Of a stretch of 43,796 nucleotides of DNA, positions 1 through 6,223 are shown piece by piece. A program made the translations under genes and the position numbers. Each line of letters begins with the position of its first letter. Position 1 is the stretch's first letter. The notes under the pieces are model-generated. The model worked only from the letters and a program-made list of their open reading frames with translations. It made no database searches and had not been told where the DNA came from. The DNA lies in assembly GCA_017502975.1 (NCBI GenBank), contig JAFVTV010000016.1:1-43796 (forward strand), given 5' to 3'. The DNA is from Clostridia bacterium (GTDB lineage: Bacteria; Bacillota; Clostridia; Oscillospirales; CAG-272).

Positions 1-579
1 TCGGAGCATTATCGAAATCTTGTTCTTGTGTTTCCGGTGCACTGCCAAAACATTCCCGATATTGTAAAGAGTTTTTTGAAGAACATATCGGTTGAAAATC
101 TAACGGTTGTCGCTACCTACGGAAAAATGTGCTGTGGAAACGTTCTATATGAAATTCAAAAAAACTATCAAAAGAATATTGTCGCGGGAGCGTATATTCC
201 TACGAAACACTCCTACATAGACAATGACGATGCTTTCTGTGACCTTGATGAACTAAAGCCCATCGTTGAAAAAGTCAAAGAGCCTTCGTATATACAACTC
301 CCCAGACTTTATAAAAATCCTTTAGCTGATATTTTCCCCAAACTAAGAAGCAGGATTGGGCTTGCGATACAGAAAAGTGAAAATTGCAATGGCTGTAATC
401 TTTGCGCCGAGCGTTGCTCCTTTGGAGCGATAAAATCGGGCACAACAAACCGCAAGTGCATTAGATGCCTGAAGTGTGTTGAATCCTGTCCACGTCAAGC
501 CTTGAAGATCAAGTTGGGCATGCCGTTAAAGCTATATTTGCGCAAGAAAAAATCAAATAAAATTATCATTTATGTTTGA
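1..579 (+). CDS. EFR1 family ferredoxin (flavodoxin-ferredoxin), 5' truncated by window edge
   Basis: The frame is open from base 1, so the true start lies outside the window. The visible N-terminal part looks like the end of a flavodoxin-like domain (VFPVHCQNIPDIVKSFL, then a strand LTVVATYGKMCCGNV). The C-terminal part carries two 4Fe-4S motifs, CNGCNLCAERC and CIRCLKCVESCP, followed by a basic tail. This architecture is that of EFR1-type ferrodoxins found in Clostridia, proposed one-electron carriers of the cytoplasm; the electron partner is unknown. The gene is followed by the first copy of a repeated promoter module with no terminator seen. The family call is firm; the exact role is not. 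Confidence 0.85.
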   Translation, partial: SEHYRNLVLVFPVHCQNIPDIVKSFLKNISVENLTVVATYGKMCCGNVLYEIQKNYQKNIVAGAYIPTKHSYIDNDDAFCDLDELKPIVEKVKEPSYIQLPRLYKNPLADIFPKLRSRIGLAIQKSENCNGCNLCAERCSFGAIKSGTTNRKCIRCLKCVESCPRQALKIKLGMPLKLYLRKKKSNKIIIYV

Positions 580-611
580 ATGATATGTTTCCGAAAACGG
601 CTAAAAATTCA

Positions 612-677
612 GGGACAAATGTTACTTTCGAGCGAAACTCGAAAGTTCGTTTTACAGCAGTTTAGTATAACATATGG
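612..677 (+). repeat. Promoter-module repeat, copy 1 (upstream of 692 gene)
   Basis: This block recurs almost unchanged at 1190 and 1860, each time ending about 15-20 bases before a start codon. It begins GGGACAAATG, then has a palindrome ACTTTCGAG (624-632), loop CGAAA, CTCGAAAGT (638-646), then TTTTACAGCAG and a -10 hexamer TATAAC (666-671). No good -35 hexamer stands 17 bp upstream of the -10; the palindrome occupies that region instead, which suggests an activator or repressor site. SD GGAAAGG follows at 676-682. Confidence 0.75.
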
Positions 678-691
678 AAAGGTAAGAACGA

Positions 692-958
692 ATGTATTAC
701 ACATATATTCTTGAAAACAACCAAAAAACCTTGCTATTTGTAGGAACTACTACCAATTTGAAACAGGTGATCAAAGACCGCAAAAACGACGATGTGTATT
801 TGGTGGATTGTTCAAATTTGGTATATTATGAGGTAAGCGATAGCGAAGAGAAGGCACTTGAAAAAGAAAATGCTATAAAAACAATGACACGGGCAGAACG
901 AGAAAGACTAATAAAAGCGTTTAATCCCAATGAACAGGATTTGTCAAAAGAATTGTAA
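692..958 (+). CDS. Small degenerate GIY-YIG-like protein (orphan array gene 1)
   Basis: The product has 88 residues. Its start (YYTYILENN..LLFVGTTTNLKQ) and its end (LVYYEVSDSEEKALEKENAIKTMTRAERERLIKAFNP) follow the layout of small GIY-YIG (UPF0213-type) proteins: a Y-x-Y strand, then YIG replaced by FVG, then an L-x-R helix whose arginine is lost, then the VYYE strand and the ExEALxxExxIK helix. The catalytic Tyr/Gly/Arg set is therefore altered and nuclease activity is doubtful. It sits in a cassette-like unit between a promoter repeat and a tail repeat. The resemblance is by eye and moderate; it could also be an unrelated alpha/beta protein. Confidence 0.6.
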   Translation: MYYTYILENNQKTLLFVGTTTNLKQVIKDRKNDDVYLVDCSNLVYYEVSDSEEKALEKENAIKTMTRAERERLIKAFNPNEQDLSKEL

Positions 959-960
959 AT

Positions 961-1061
961 AAATATACCTTTTGGCTTTACAACCCCCATTTTTGGCACA
1001 AAAATATACCTTTTGACCTTATGACCCACGTCGAGAGTGTCGTTTGTCTGACAAGAAAATG
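961..1061 (+). repeat. Tail repeat, copy A (downstream of 692 gene)
   Basis: A ~100-bp block starting AAATATACCTTTTGGC two bases after the stop codon of the preceding gene. It recurs at 1653-1754 and, shortened and diverged, at 2309-2395. It contains two imperfect sub-copies of itself: AAATATACCTTTTGGC..ACCCCC and AAATATACCTTTTGAC..ACCCAC, about 43 bp apart. The end of the block reads GAGAGTGTCGTTTGTCTGAC. No start-to-stop reading frame is conserved across the copies, so I read it as noncoding. Confidence 0.75.
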
Positions 1062-1073
1062 ACCGCAAAACCT

Positions 1074-1146
1074 GTAGGGGCTGGCGCCCACGACAGCCCG
1101 TAATGAGCATTTAAGGGGACGGGACGTCGAAGGCGCCGTCCCCTAC
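1074..1146. mobile_element. REP/MITE-like palindromic element inside the array spacer
   Basis: A 73-bp GC-rich insertion in an AT-rich spacer, bounded by terminal inverted repeats: GTAGGGGCTGGCGCC on the left and GGCGCCGTCCCCTAC on the right, 13 of 15 positions complementary. It has an internal CCCG/CGGGACGTCG part. The equivalent spacer after the second array gene (1755-1824) lacks it, so it looks like an insertion into one copy. It has no coding capacity; REP-like dispersed elements of this size are common in Clostridia. Seeing only one copy here, I cannot prove mobility. Confidence 0.55.
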
Positions 1147-1189
1147 CAAAAACGGTGTTCAAAAACAAAAAATGCCCCAAAATCGACTT

Positions 1190-1256
1190 GGGACAAATGT
1201 AAGTTTTGAGCAAAACTCAAAAGTTCGTTTTACAGCAGTACGGTATAATATATCGA
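1190..1256 (+). repeat. Promoter-module repeat, copy 2 (upstream of 1274 gene)
   Basis: The same module as at 612: GGGACAAATG, palindrome TTTTGAG (1204-1210), loop CAAAA, CTCAAAA (1216-1222), GTTCGTTTTACAGCAGTACGG, and a perfect -10 TATAAT at 1244-1249. Relative to copy 1 both palindrome arms changed together (C-G pair to T-A), so symmetry is kept. In copies 2 and 3 the module is also preceded by a shared GGTGTTCAAAAACAAAAAAT stretch (1154-1173 here). Confidence 0.75.
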
Positions 1257-1273
1257 AGGAAGGAAAGAGATAA

Positions 1274-1642
1274 GTGGCTAATCTTTTCGAATTGCTTTTT
1301 AGCAAGGATTTTGAAGAAAAATTTAACCAAGAATTAGATAAGGTTTTGTCTGAACGCGATGGTTCAATTGAAGTAGCAATTAGTGATATTGCAGAGCATT
1401 ATTTGCAAATTATACGGTCTATTACGTCCGGTTATCGCAAAATCATCATCGATAAAACAGATTTTCGACAAATCAAAATAGATCATAAATCTTATGATTT
1501 GGATATTTTAATCTCACATAACCAAGCGGCACTTTCAGAGCATTTGTCGGCAATCGATGCGCTGTTTTCGGATTTAGTGACAGAAGACTTTGATCTTGAA
1601 AAATGCATTTTTGAAATAGAAAGCAAATTGAATAGCAAATGA
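1274..1642 (+). CDS. Hypothetical protein, 122 aa (orphan array gene 2)
   Basis: I do not recognise the family. The start is GTG, chosen because a long purine SD (GAAGGAAGGAAAGAG, 1255-1269) precedes it; there is no better ATG. The protein is acidic and mostly helical in pattern, with no membrane segment, signal peptide or cysteine motif (one Cys near the C-terminus). A central stretch, YRKIIIDKTDFRQIKID, looks like beta strands between helices. The gene lies alone between a promoter repeat and a tail repeat. Its AT-rich codon use differs from the housekeeping genes further on, consistent with acquired DNA. Confidence 0.7.
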   Translation: MANLFELLFSKDFEEKFNQELDKVLSERDGSIEVAISDIAEHYLQIIRSITSGYRKIIIDKTDFRQIKIDHKSYDLDILISHNQAALSEHLSAIDALFSDLVTEDFDLEKCIFEIESKLNSK

Positions 1643-1652
1643 TTTTGCCCTA

Positions 1653-1754
1653 AAATATACCTTTTGGCTTTACAACCCCCATTTTTGACACAAAAATATA
1701 CCTTTTGACCTTATGACCCACGTTGAAAGTGTCGTTTGTCTGACGCGAAAATGA
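1653..1754 (+). repeat. Tail repeat, copy B (downstream of 1274 gene)
   Basis: Nearly identical over ~100 bp to copy A at 961, including the double AAATATACCTTTTG sub-repeat, the ACCCCCATTTTTG centre and the GTCGTTTGTCTGAC end. It begins about 10 bases after the stop codon. It is followed by a unique 70-bp spacer with a CTGTTTTGAACAG mini-hairpin and then the shared GGTGTTCAAAAACAAAAAAT stretch at 1825-1844. Confidence 0.75.
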
Positions 1755-1859
1755 GTCAAAATCGGCTTAAAATGGGCTAAATAAAGCTGTTTTGAACAGT
1801 TTTGAGATAAAAATTCGAAAAATTGGTGTTCAAAAACAAAAAATGCCCAATTTTGCCTT

Positions 1860-1926
1860 GGGACAAATGAGAGTTTTGAGCAATACTCGAAAATACAAAT
1901 TACAGCAGTACGGTATAACATATCGA
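1860..1926 (+). repeat. Promoter-module repeat, copy 3 (upstream of 1938 gene)
   Basis: The third copy of the module: GGGACAAATG, palindrome TTTTGAG (1874-1880), loop CAATA, CTCGAAA (1886-1892, one T/G position so a wobble if RNA), TTACAGCAGTACGG, and -10 TATAAC at 1914-1919. SD GAGAGGAG follows and the ATG comes 18 bases after the -10. The AAAGTTCGTTTT segment has diverged here to AAATACAAAT, so the palindrome and the ACAGCAGT..TATAA part are the conserved pieces. Confidence 0.75.
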
Positions 1927-1937
1927 GAGGAGATAAT

Positions 1938-2309
1938 ATGGATAGCAAGATTGAGAAAGAATTCGTAAAAAGTTATATTGACAAGAATTACCAAGAACGC
2001 TTACTTTATGAATTAGGCTCGTCAAAAAAGAGAGTGAACGCTCTCTCTCGTTTTTCACATAACGCTGAAACTATTCTGAAAAAAAGTGTGAGCAAAAGAA
2101 TTATTACAAGCTTGGGCGACTTTCAAGAAAAAGACCAAACGGTCTATATAATTTCGTGGGATGAAAAAGACGGGCTAACCATGCCTCTTTCTGATGCTGT
2201 ACGCTATTTAGAAGCTTCTTATATCTCGGTAATACTGATTGGAAAAGATTTTTCACTTATCAAAGAGGAAGCTGAAAACGGATGTGCTAAAATATTTTAT
2301 CTTAAATAA
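1938..2309 (+). CDS. Hypothetical protein, 123 aa (orphan array gene 3)
   Basis: I cannot assign a family. The ATG follows SD GAGAGGAG by six bases. The N-terminal half is helical and basic (VKSYIDKNYQERLLYELGS, then KKRVNALSRFSHNAETIL). The C-terminal half alternates strands and helices (TVYIISWDEKDG, YISVILIGKDF, CAKIFYL), like a small alpha/beta domain. No signal peptide or membrane segment is seen. It is not similar to the other two array genes, although the flanking repeats are shared. Its stop codon overlaps the first base of the third tail repeat. Confidence 0.7.
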   Translation: MDSKIEKEFVKSYIDKNYQERLLYELGSSKKRVNALSRFSHNAETILKKSVSKRIITSLGDFQEKDQTVYIISWDEKDGLTMPLSDAVRYLEASYISVILIGKDFSLIKEEAENGCAKIFYLK

Positions 2310-2395
2310 AATATACTTTTTGGCTTTACAACCCCCGTTTTTGACCTAAAAATATACCTTTTGGGGTCTTGCCCCATGTCGAGAGTGTCGTTTGT
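2309..2395 (+). repeat. Tail repeat, copy C (shortened, diverged)
   Basis: Starts at the stop codon of the third array gene with AAATATACTTTTTGGC, keeps the ACCCCC centre, the second AAATATACCTTTTG sub-copy and GAGAGTGTCGTTTGTCT, but the middle reads GGGGTCTTGCCCC instead of ACCTTATGACCCAC. It runs straight into the SD of the 2413 gene, with no promoter module after it, so the array ends here. Confidence 0.65.
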
Positions 2396-2412
2396 CTCGA
2401 AAGGAGTCGCAA

Positions 2413-2673
2413 ATGAAAAAAGATAAAAAGAGTATTGGGTTGGCACTGTTAGAGGGATTCGCCGAGATCGTGCTTACTTTGATTTGCTTTGGGATAGGTG
2501 CGTTTGTTGTCAGTTTGTTCGGCGTGAGTTTGGATTCACCAAACATAGACGGTGATTTAATTATATTGCTCGGCGTTGTTGTTTCTGCGTTGATTTTTGG
2601 AGCTGTTTATGCTTTTGTACAATGGATCAAGAAAATGTTTAGGGAAAGGCGCAGTCATGGAAAAGAAAATTAA
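2413..2673 (+). CDS. Small two-pass membrane protein, 86 aa
   Basis: The frame is open from a TTG at 2392, but the ATG at 2413 has SD AAGGAG six bases upstream and is preferred. After a short basic N-terminus (MKKDKKS) there are two hydrophobic segments, about residues 12-34 (LALLEGFAEIVLTLICFGIG..) and 48-68 (LIILLGVVVSALIFGAVYAF), then a basic tail ending MFRERRSHGKEN. The function is unknown. It overlaps the next gene by 17 bp and probably opens a three-gene unit ending at 3594. Confidence 0.7.
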   Translation: MKKDKKSIGLALLEGFAEIVLTLICFGIGAFVVSLFGVSLDSPNIDGDLIILLGVVVSALIFGAVYAFVQWIKKMFRERRSHGKEN

Positions 2674-2917
2674 CAACATATTGTTTATCACTACGGCTGA
2701 AGGTGAACGGCTCACGTTCCGTGTGCTGTTTACATACCACAGCGAGAGATTTGGTAAGGATTACGCGGTGTTTTACGGCGAACATGATAAAAATCATTTG
2801 CTTGCGTACTCTTATGATGAAAACAAAACGCTATCTGAAATTCAAGATGCCGAGGAGGGTGCCGAGCTTGAGGCGGCGCTTGCCCGTTTTGATGCAGAGC
2901 AAGCAAATGGTATCTGA
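2657..2917 (+). CDS. DUF1292-like small protein, 86 aa
   Basis: The ATG at 2657 is chosen over upstream in-frame codons because SD AGGGAAAGG lies just before it and the homologous pattern starts with NNILFITTAEGE. The pattern resembles DUF1292/YrzB-like proteins: a strand pair around E-G-E-R-L-T-F-R-V-L-F, then DYAVFYGEHDKNHLLAYSYDEN, then an acidic helix EEGAELEAALARFDAE. The cellular role of that family is unknown. It overlaps the upstream membrane protein by 17 bp, and its stop codon shares one base with the next start, so the three genes are translationally coupled. A clearer DUF1292 protein lies at 38394-38687. Confidence 0.6.
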   Translation: MEKKINNILFITTAEGERLTFRVLFTYHSERFGKDYAVFYGEHDKNHLLAYSYDENKTLSEIQDAEEGAELEAALARFDAEQANGI

Positions 2918-3594
2918 TGGGGGTAAAAATGAAGCTTTTGATTTCTGCCTTGACAAAATTTTTGCTCGGGCTGGCGCTCCTTGGCACAATGCTTTTTGTG
3001 CCTGCAGGCACGCCTTCTTACCCCGGCGCGTGGCTATTTATCGTGTTGTTATTTGTTCCTATGCTGATAATGGGAATTGTCCTGTTTGCAAAAGCGCCTG
3101 CGCTTCTTGAAAAGCGGCTGAGCAGCAAGGAAAGCGAAAAAACGCAAAGGGGAGTGATCGCGCTCTCGGGCTTGATGTTTCCGGCGGGGTTTGTGCTGTC
3201 CGCGCTTGACTTTCGCTTTGGGTGGTCAAGCGTGCCGCTTTGGCTTACGGTTGTAGCATCGGTGCTGTTCCTTATTGGCTACGGTATGTATGCCGAGGTC
3301 ATGCGCGAAAACGCGTATCTTTCCCGCACTGTTGAGGTGCAGGAAGATCAAGTGGTGATCAGCACGGGGCTATATGGCATTGTCCGTCACCCCATGTATC
3401 TTGCCACGCTGTTTATGTTTCTGCCGCTATCGCTGATCCTTGGCTCATTTTGGGGGCTGATACCGTTTGCGTTATATCCCGTGGTAACCGTTATCCGCAT
3501 TTTGAACGAAGAAAAGGTTTTGTCAGACGGGCTTGAAGGATATACAGCGTACAAAACAAAGGTAAAATATCGCTTGATACCGTTTGTTTGGTAA
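2917..3594 (+). CDS. Isoprenylcysteine carboxyl methyltransferase (ICMT)/NnrU-type membrane methyltransferase
   Basis: The product has 225 residues and about five hydrophobic segments. The C-terminal catalytic signature of the ICMT/PEMT superfamily is present: GLYGIVRHPMYLATLFMF, then a conserved NEEKVLSDGLEGYTAYKTKVKYRLIPFVW. In bacteria such proteins are thought to use SAM to methylate lipids or other small hydrophobic substrates; the substrate here is unknown. The start ATG overlaps the stop of the previous gene by one base (TGATG); an ATG four codons later (2929) is an alternative. No clear terminator follows before the ROK gene. Confidence 0.85.
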   Translation: MGVKMKLLISALTKFLLGLALLGTMLFVPAGTPSYPGAWLFIVLLFVPMLIMGIVLFAKAPALLEKRLSSKESEKTQRGVIALSGLMFPAGFVLSALDFRFGWSSVPLWLTVVASVLFLIGYGMYAEVMRENAYLSRTVEVQEDQVVISTGLYGIVRHPMYLATLFMFLPLSLILGSFWGLIPFALYPVVTVIRILNEEKVLSDGLEGYTAYKTKVKYRLIPFVW

Positions 3595-3732
3595 TCATTT
3601 ACCGAGCAGGGAAAAGCATAACGTGTTGCAAATTTGCTGCACGTATTTGAAAAAAGGCATATATTTGGTACAAAGAAACACTATAATGATAAGAGAGATA
3701 AAATAATATTTACAACAGGAAAAGGAAAGATG

Positions 3733-4695
3733 ATGTATCGTATCGGGATAGATCTTGGCGGCACAAACATTGCCGTTGGCTTGGTAAATGAGAAATATGA
3801 GATCGTGAAAAAGGTGAGCGAGCCTACCCTTGCCGCCACGCGCACAGCAGAGCAGATTGCAGATAAAATGGTTGAGCTTTGCCTTGGTGTTTGCCAAGGC
3901 GCAGGTGTTTTGCTCTCGGACGTTGAGGCGATCGGTGTTGCTTGCCCCGGGGCTGTTGATACTGTCAAGGGCGTGGTGGGATATTGCAACAATTTTTCCT
4001 TTGAGTATTTTCCTGTGGTAGAGCTGCTTCGATTGAAAACCGGAATTAAAAACGTGCATGCAGAGAATGATGCAAATGCTGCGGCTTGGGGTGAGGCTAT
4101 TGCAGGCGCCGCGCGCGGCACGAAAAGCTCGGTGATGGTCACGCTTGGTACGGGTGTTGGCGGCGGTGTGATCATTGACGGAAAGCTCCTTTCGGGCTTC
4201 AACTTTACGGGCGGCGAGCTCGGGCACATGGTGATCGAGCAGGGCGGCGTTCCCTGCACGTGCGGCAGGCGCGGCTGTTGGGAGGCTTATAGTTCTGCCA
4301 CGGCACTTGTGCGTATGACCAGGGAAAAAATAGAAGAATGTCAGGAAACGGGGCGTAAAACCCTAATGAGCGAGCTTGCCGCAAAACGCGGCAGCATAAA
4401 CGGCAGAACTGCCTTTGATGCGATGCGTGCGGGTGATGAGGCTGCCCTTGAGGTCGTAGAGATGTATATCTCTTATCTTGCATGCGGCATTACCAATATG
4501 ATCAATATTTTCCGCCCCGAGGTGATTTCTTTGGGCGGCGGCATTTCCGGTGAGGGTGAGGCGTTGCTCGCGCCGCTTTTGCCTCTTGTGAACAGGGAAA
4601 AGTACGGCGGCGAAATTCCACCTGATACCAGAGTGGTGATTGCGGAGCTTGGCAACGATGCAGGCATCATTGGTGCCGCGTTCCTCGGTATTTAA
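3733..4695 (+). CDS. ROK family sugar kinase (probable glucokinase)
   Basis: 320 residues. It has the N-terminal phosphate-binding motif GIDLGGTNIAVGLV, the substrate/catalytic region ENDANAAAWGEA, the second phosphate motif LGTGVGGGVIIDGK, the ROK zinc motif GGELGHM..CTCGRRGCWE, and a C-terminal adenosine motif SLGGGISG. It should phosphorylate glucose or a related hexose at C6. Two tandem ATG codons (3730, 3733) follow SD AAAGGAAAG; the second has better spacing. A TATAAT at 3682 lacks a convincing -35. It is a monocistron ended by the hairpin at 4705. The exact sugar cannot be read from the sequence. Confidence 0.88.
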   Translation: MYRIGIDLGGTNIAVGLVNEKYEIVKKVSEPTLAATRTAEQIADKMVELCLGVCQGAGVLLSDVEAIGVACPGAVDTVKGVVGYCNNFSFEYFPVVELLRLKTGIKNVHAENDANAAAWGEAIAGAARGTKSSVMVTLGTGVGGGVIIDGKLLSGFNFTGGELGHMVIEQGGVPCTCGRRGCWEAYSSATALVRMTREKIEECQETGRKTLMSELAAKRGSINGRTAFDAMRAGDEAALEVVEMYISYLACGITNMINIFRPEVISLGGGISGEGEALLAPLLPLVNREKYGGEIPPDTRVVIAELGNDAGIIGAAFLGI

Positions 4696-4704
4696 ATGCA
4701 AACA

Positions 4705-4738
4705 AAAAATGCGACATGCTACTGCATGTCGCATTTTT
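4705..4738. terminator. Bidirectional intrinsic terminator between ROK kinase and citrate synthase
   Basis: Perfect stem AAAAATGCGACATGC / GCATGTCGCATTTTT with loop TACT. The A-tract and T-tract on either side allow it to stop both convergent transcripts. Confidence 0.9.
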
Positions 4739-4742
4739 ATTA

Positions 4743-6125
4743 TCACTTGCGCTCATCGAGCGGAGTGTAGGACCTTGCGGGAGTGATGCACTTGTAGGCA
4801 GGGCGAATAATGCGCTTGGCGGTGGTGTACTCCTCCATGCGGTGTGCGCACCAGCCGGCAACGCGTGCAATGGCAAACAAAGGCGTATACATGCTTTCGG
4901 GAATGCCCAGCATACGGTAAATAAGACCCGAATAAAGGTCCACGTTTGCACACATTTCCTTGTTGATGCCCTTGTGCTTGCAGAAGAGCTCCGGGGTGAG
5001 TCGCTCGATCGATTCCAGCAGTTTGTAATCCTCGCCAAAGCCCTTTTTTATAGCGAGCTCGCGTGCCTCGCGCTTAAGCATCAGTGCGCGGGGGTCGGAC
5101 ATGGTGTAGATGGCATGCCCCATGCCGTATACAAGACCGCTACCGTCGTTTGCCTTGCCCTCCATGATCTGAAGCAGGTAATCGGCAAGCTGACCGTCAT
5201 CAAGCGGATTTTTCACGTTTGCTTTGATATTATCAAACATTTCCTGCACCTTAATATTGGCGCCGCCGTGACGGGGACCCTTAAGGGAACCGATTGCCGC
5301 GCTGATGGCGGAATAGGTGTCAGTGCCCGAGGAGGAGAGTACGCGGCAGGCAAAGGAGGAGTTGTTACCGCCGCCGTGCTCTGCGTGCACGACAAGGCAA
5401 AGGTCAAGGAGCTTAGCCTCCTCATCGGTATAGGTCTTGTTTGAACGAAGCATGCGCAAGAAGTTCTGCGCGGTAGAAAGCTCGGGGTGGGGGTTATGTA
5501 GATTTAAGCTGTGACCGCGGAAAACGTTACGGTTTACGGCATAAGCGTGTGCCGCAATGATCGGCACGCGCGCGATGAGGGACATGCTCTGGCGCAGCAT
5601 GTTGGCAAGGCTGGTATCATCGGGATTTTCGTCATAAGCGTAAAGAGAAAGCACACCCGTTGCCATTTTATTCATAATGGAGGGAGAGGGCGCCTTCATC
5701 AAAATGTCCTCATCAAAGCGCGGGGGGAGATTTTCGTAGCTGCTGATCAGGCGGCAGAATTTTGCAAGCTGCTCTCTTGTAGGCAGATGCCCGAAAAAGA
5801 GCAGGTAGCAGGTTTCTGCAAAGCCAAAGCGATCCTCCTTTATGAAGTTCTCGCAAAGCTCGGTCATGCGGTAGCCGCGGTAATACAGCTCCCCGTCAAC
5901 AGGCGTACGCTCACCTTCATTGATGATATAGCCATGTGCGTTACAAACGCGCGTAACACCTGCCATAACACCCGAGCCGTCGGGCTCGCGCAGGCCGCGC
6001 TTGATGTGATAGTTATCAAATGCAGTGCCGGGAATTTGGTATGCACTGACCGATTCCTCTACCAATTCGCGCAACAGCTCATTTTGTTCAACTTCGTTTG
6101 CAATGTTTTTGTTCTCAAATTGCAC
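4743..6125 (-). CDS. gltA: Citrate synthase
   Basis: 460 residues from the preferred start. It condenses acetyl-CoA and oxaloacetate to citrate, feeding 2-oxoglutarate and glutamate synthesis. Active-site segments are present: HAEHGGGNNSS (about residue 247), GPRHGGAN (about 283), and GMGHAIYTMSDPRA (about 334-347, His and Asp). The long N-terminus with HIKRGLREPDGSGVMAG is typical of the clostridial branch. The frame is open to a TTG at 6146, but that lies only ~7 bases after the expected transcript start. The GTG at 6125 has SD GTGAGG nine bases upstream and is the better start. Methylcitrate synthase is a possible alternative, but no prp genes are nearby. Confidence 0.93.
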   Translation of the reverse strand: MQFENKNIANEVEQNELLRELVEESVSAYQIPGTAFDNYHIKRGLREPDGSGVMAGVTRVCNAHGYIINEGERTPVDGELYYRGYRMTELCENFIKEDRFGFAETCYLLFFGHLPTREQLAKFCRLISSYENLPPRFDEDILMKAPSPSIMNKMATGVLSLYAYDENPDDTSLANMLRQSMSLIARVPIIAAHAYAVNRNVFRGHSLNLHNPHPELSTAQNFLRMLRSNKTYTDEEAKLLDLCLVVHAEHGGGNNSSFACRVLSSSGTDTYSAISAAIGSLKGPRHGGANIKVQEMFDNIKANVKNPLDDGQLADYLLQIMEGKANDGSGLVYGMGHAIYTMSDPRALMLKREARELAIKKGFGEDYKLLESIERLTPELFCKHKGINKEMCANVDLYSGLIYRMLGIPESMYTPLFAIARVAGWCAHRMEEYTTAKRIIRPAYKCITPARSYTPLDERK

Positions 6126-6159
6126 AGAATGGTACCTCACTTTCAAAATATTGAATTAC

Positions 6160-6188
6160 ATTATAGCATATAATAAATAGAATTGCAA
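6160..6188 (-). promoter_or_regulatory. Promoter for citrate synthase
   Basis: On the minus strand, -35 TTGCAA (6183-6188), 17-bp spacer, -10 TATAAT (6160-6165). The expected start near 6153 leaves a ~28-base leader before the GTG start. Confidence 0.8.
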
Positions 6189-6223
6189 GATGTGTTTGTA
6201 AAAAATTCAAAATTATGCCAAAA

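Noticed and set aside
612..1926. CRISPR-like repeats or LexA boxes in the promoter modules
   Set aside because: Repeats are ~600 bp apart with genes between them, so not CRISPR. The GTTCG next to the palindrome is not part of a GAAC-N4-GTTC site and is lost in copy 3.
597..2412. Integron-type cassette array
   Set aside because: No integrase gene is seen and the repeats lack the GTTRRRY/RYYYAAC attC core sites; each unit has its own promoter, which ordinary integron cassettes usually lack.
4716..6173. Plus-strand open frames across citrate synthase
   Set aside because: They mirror the minus-strand citrate synthase, whose motifs and promoter are clear; the translations have no recognisable family.
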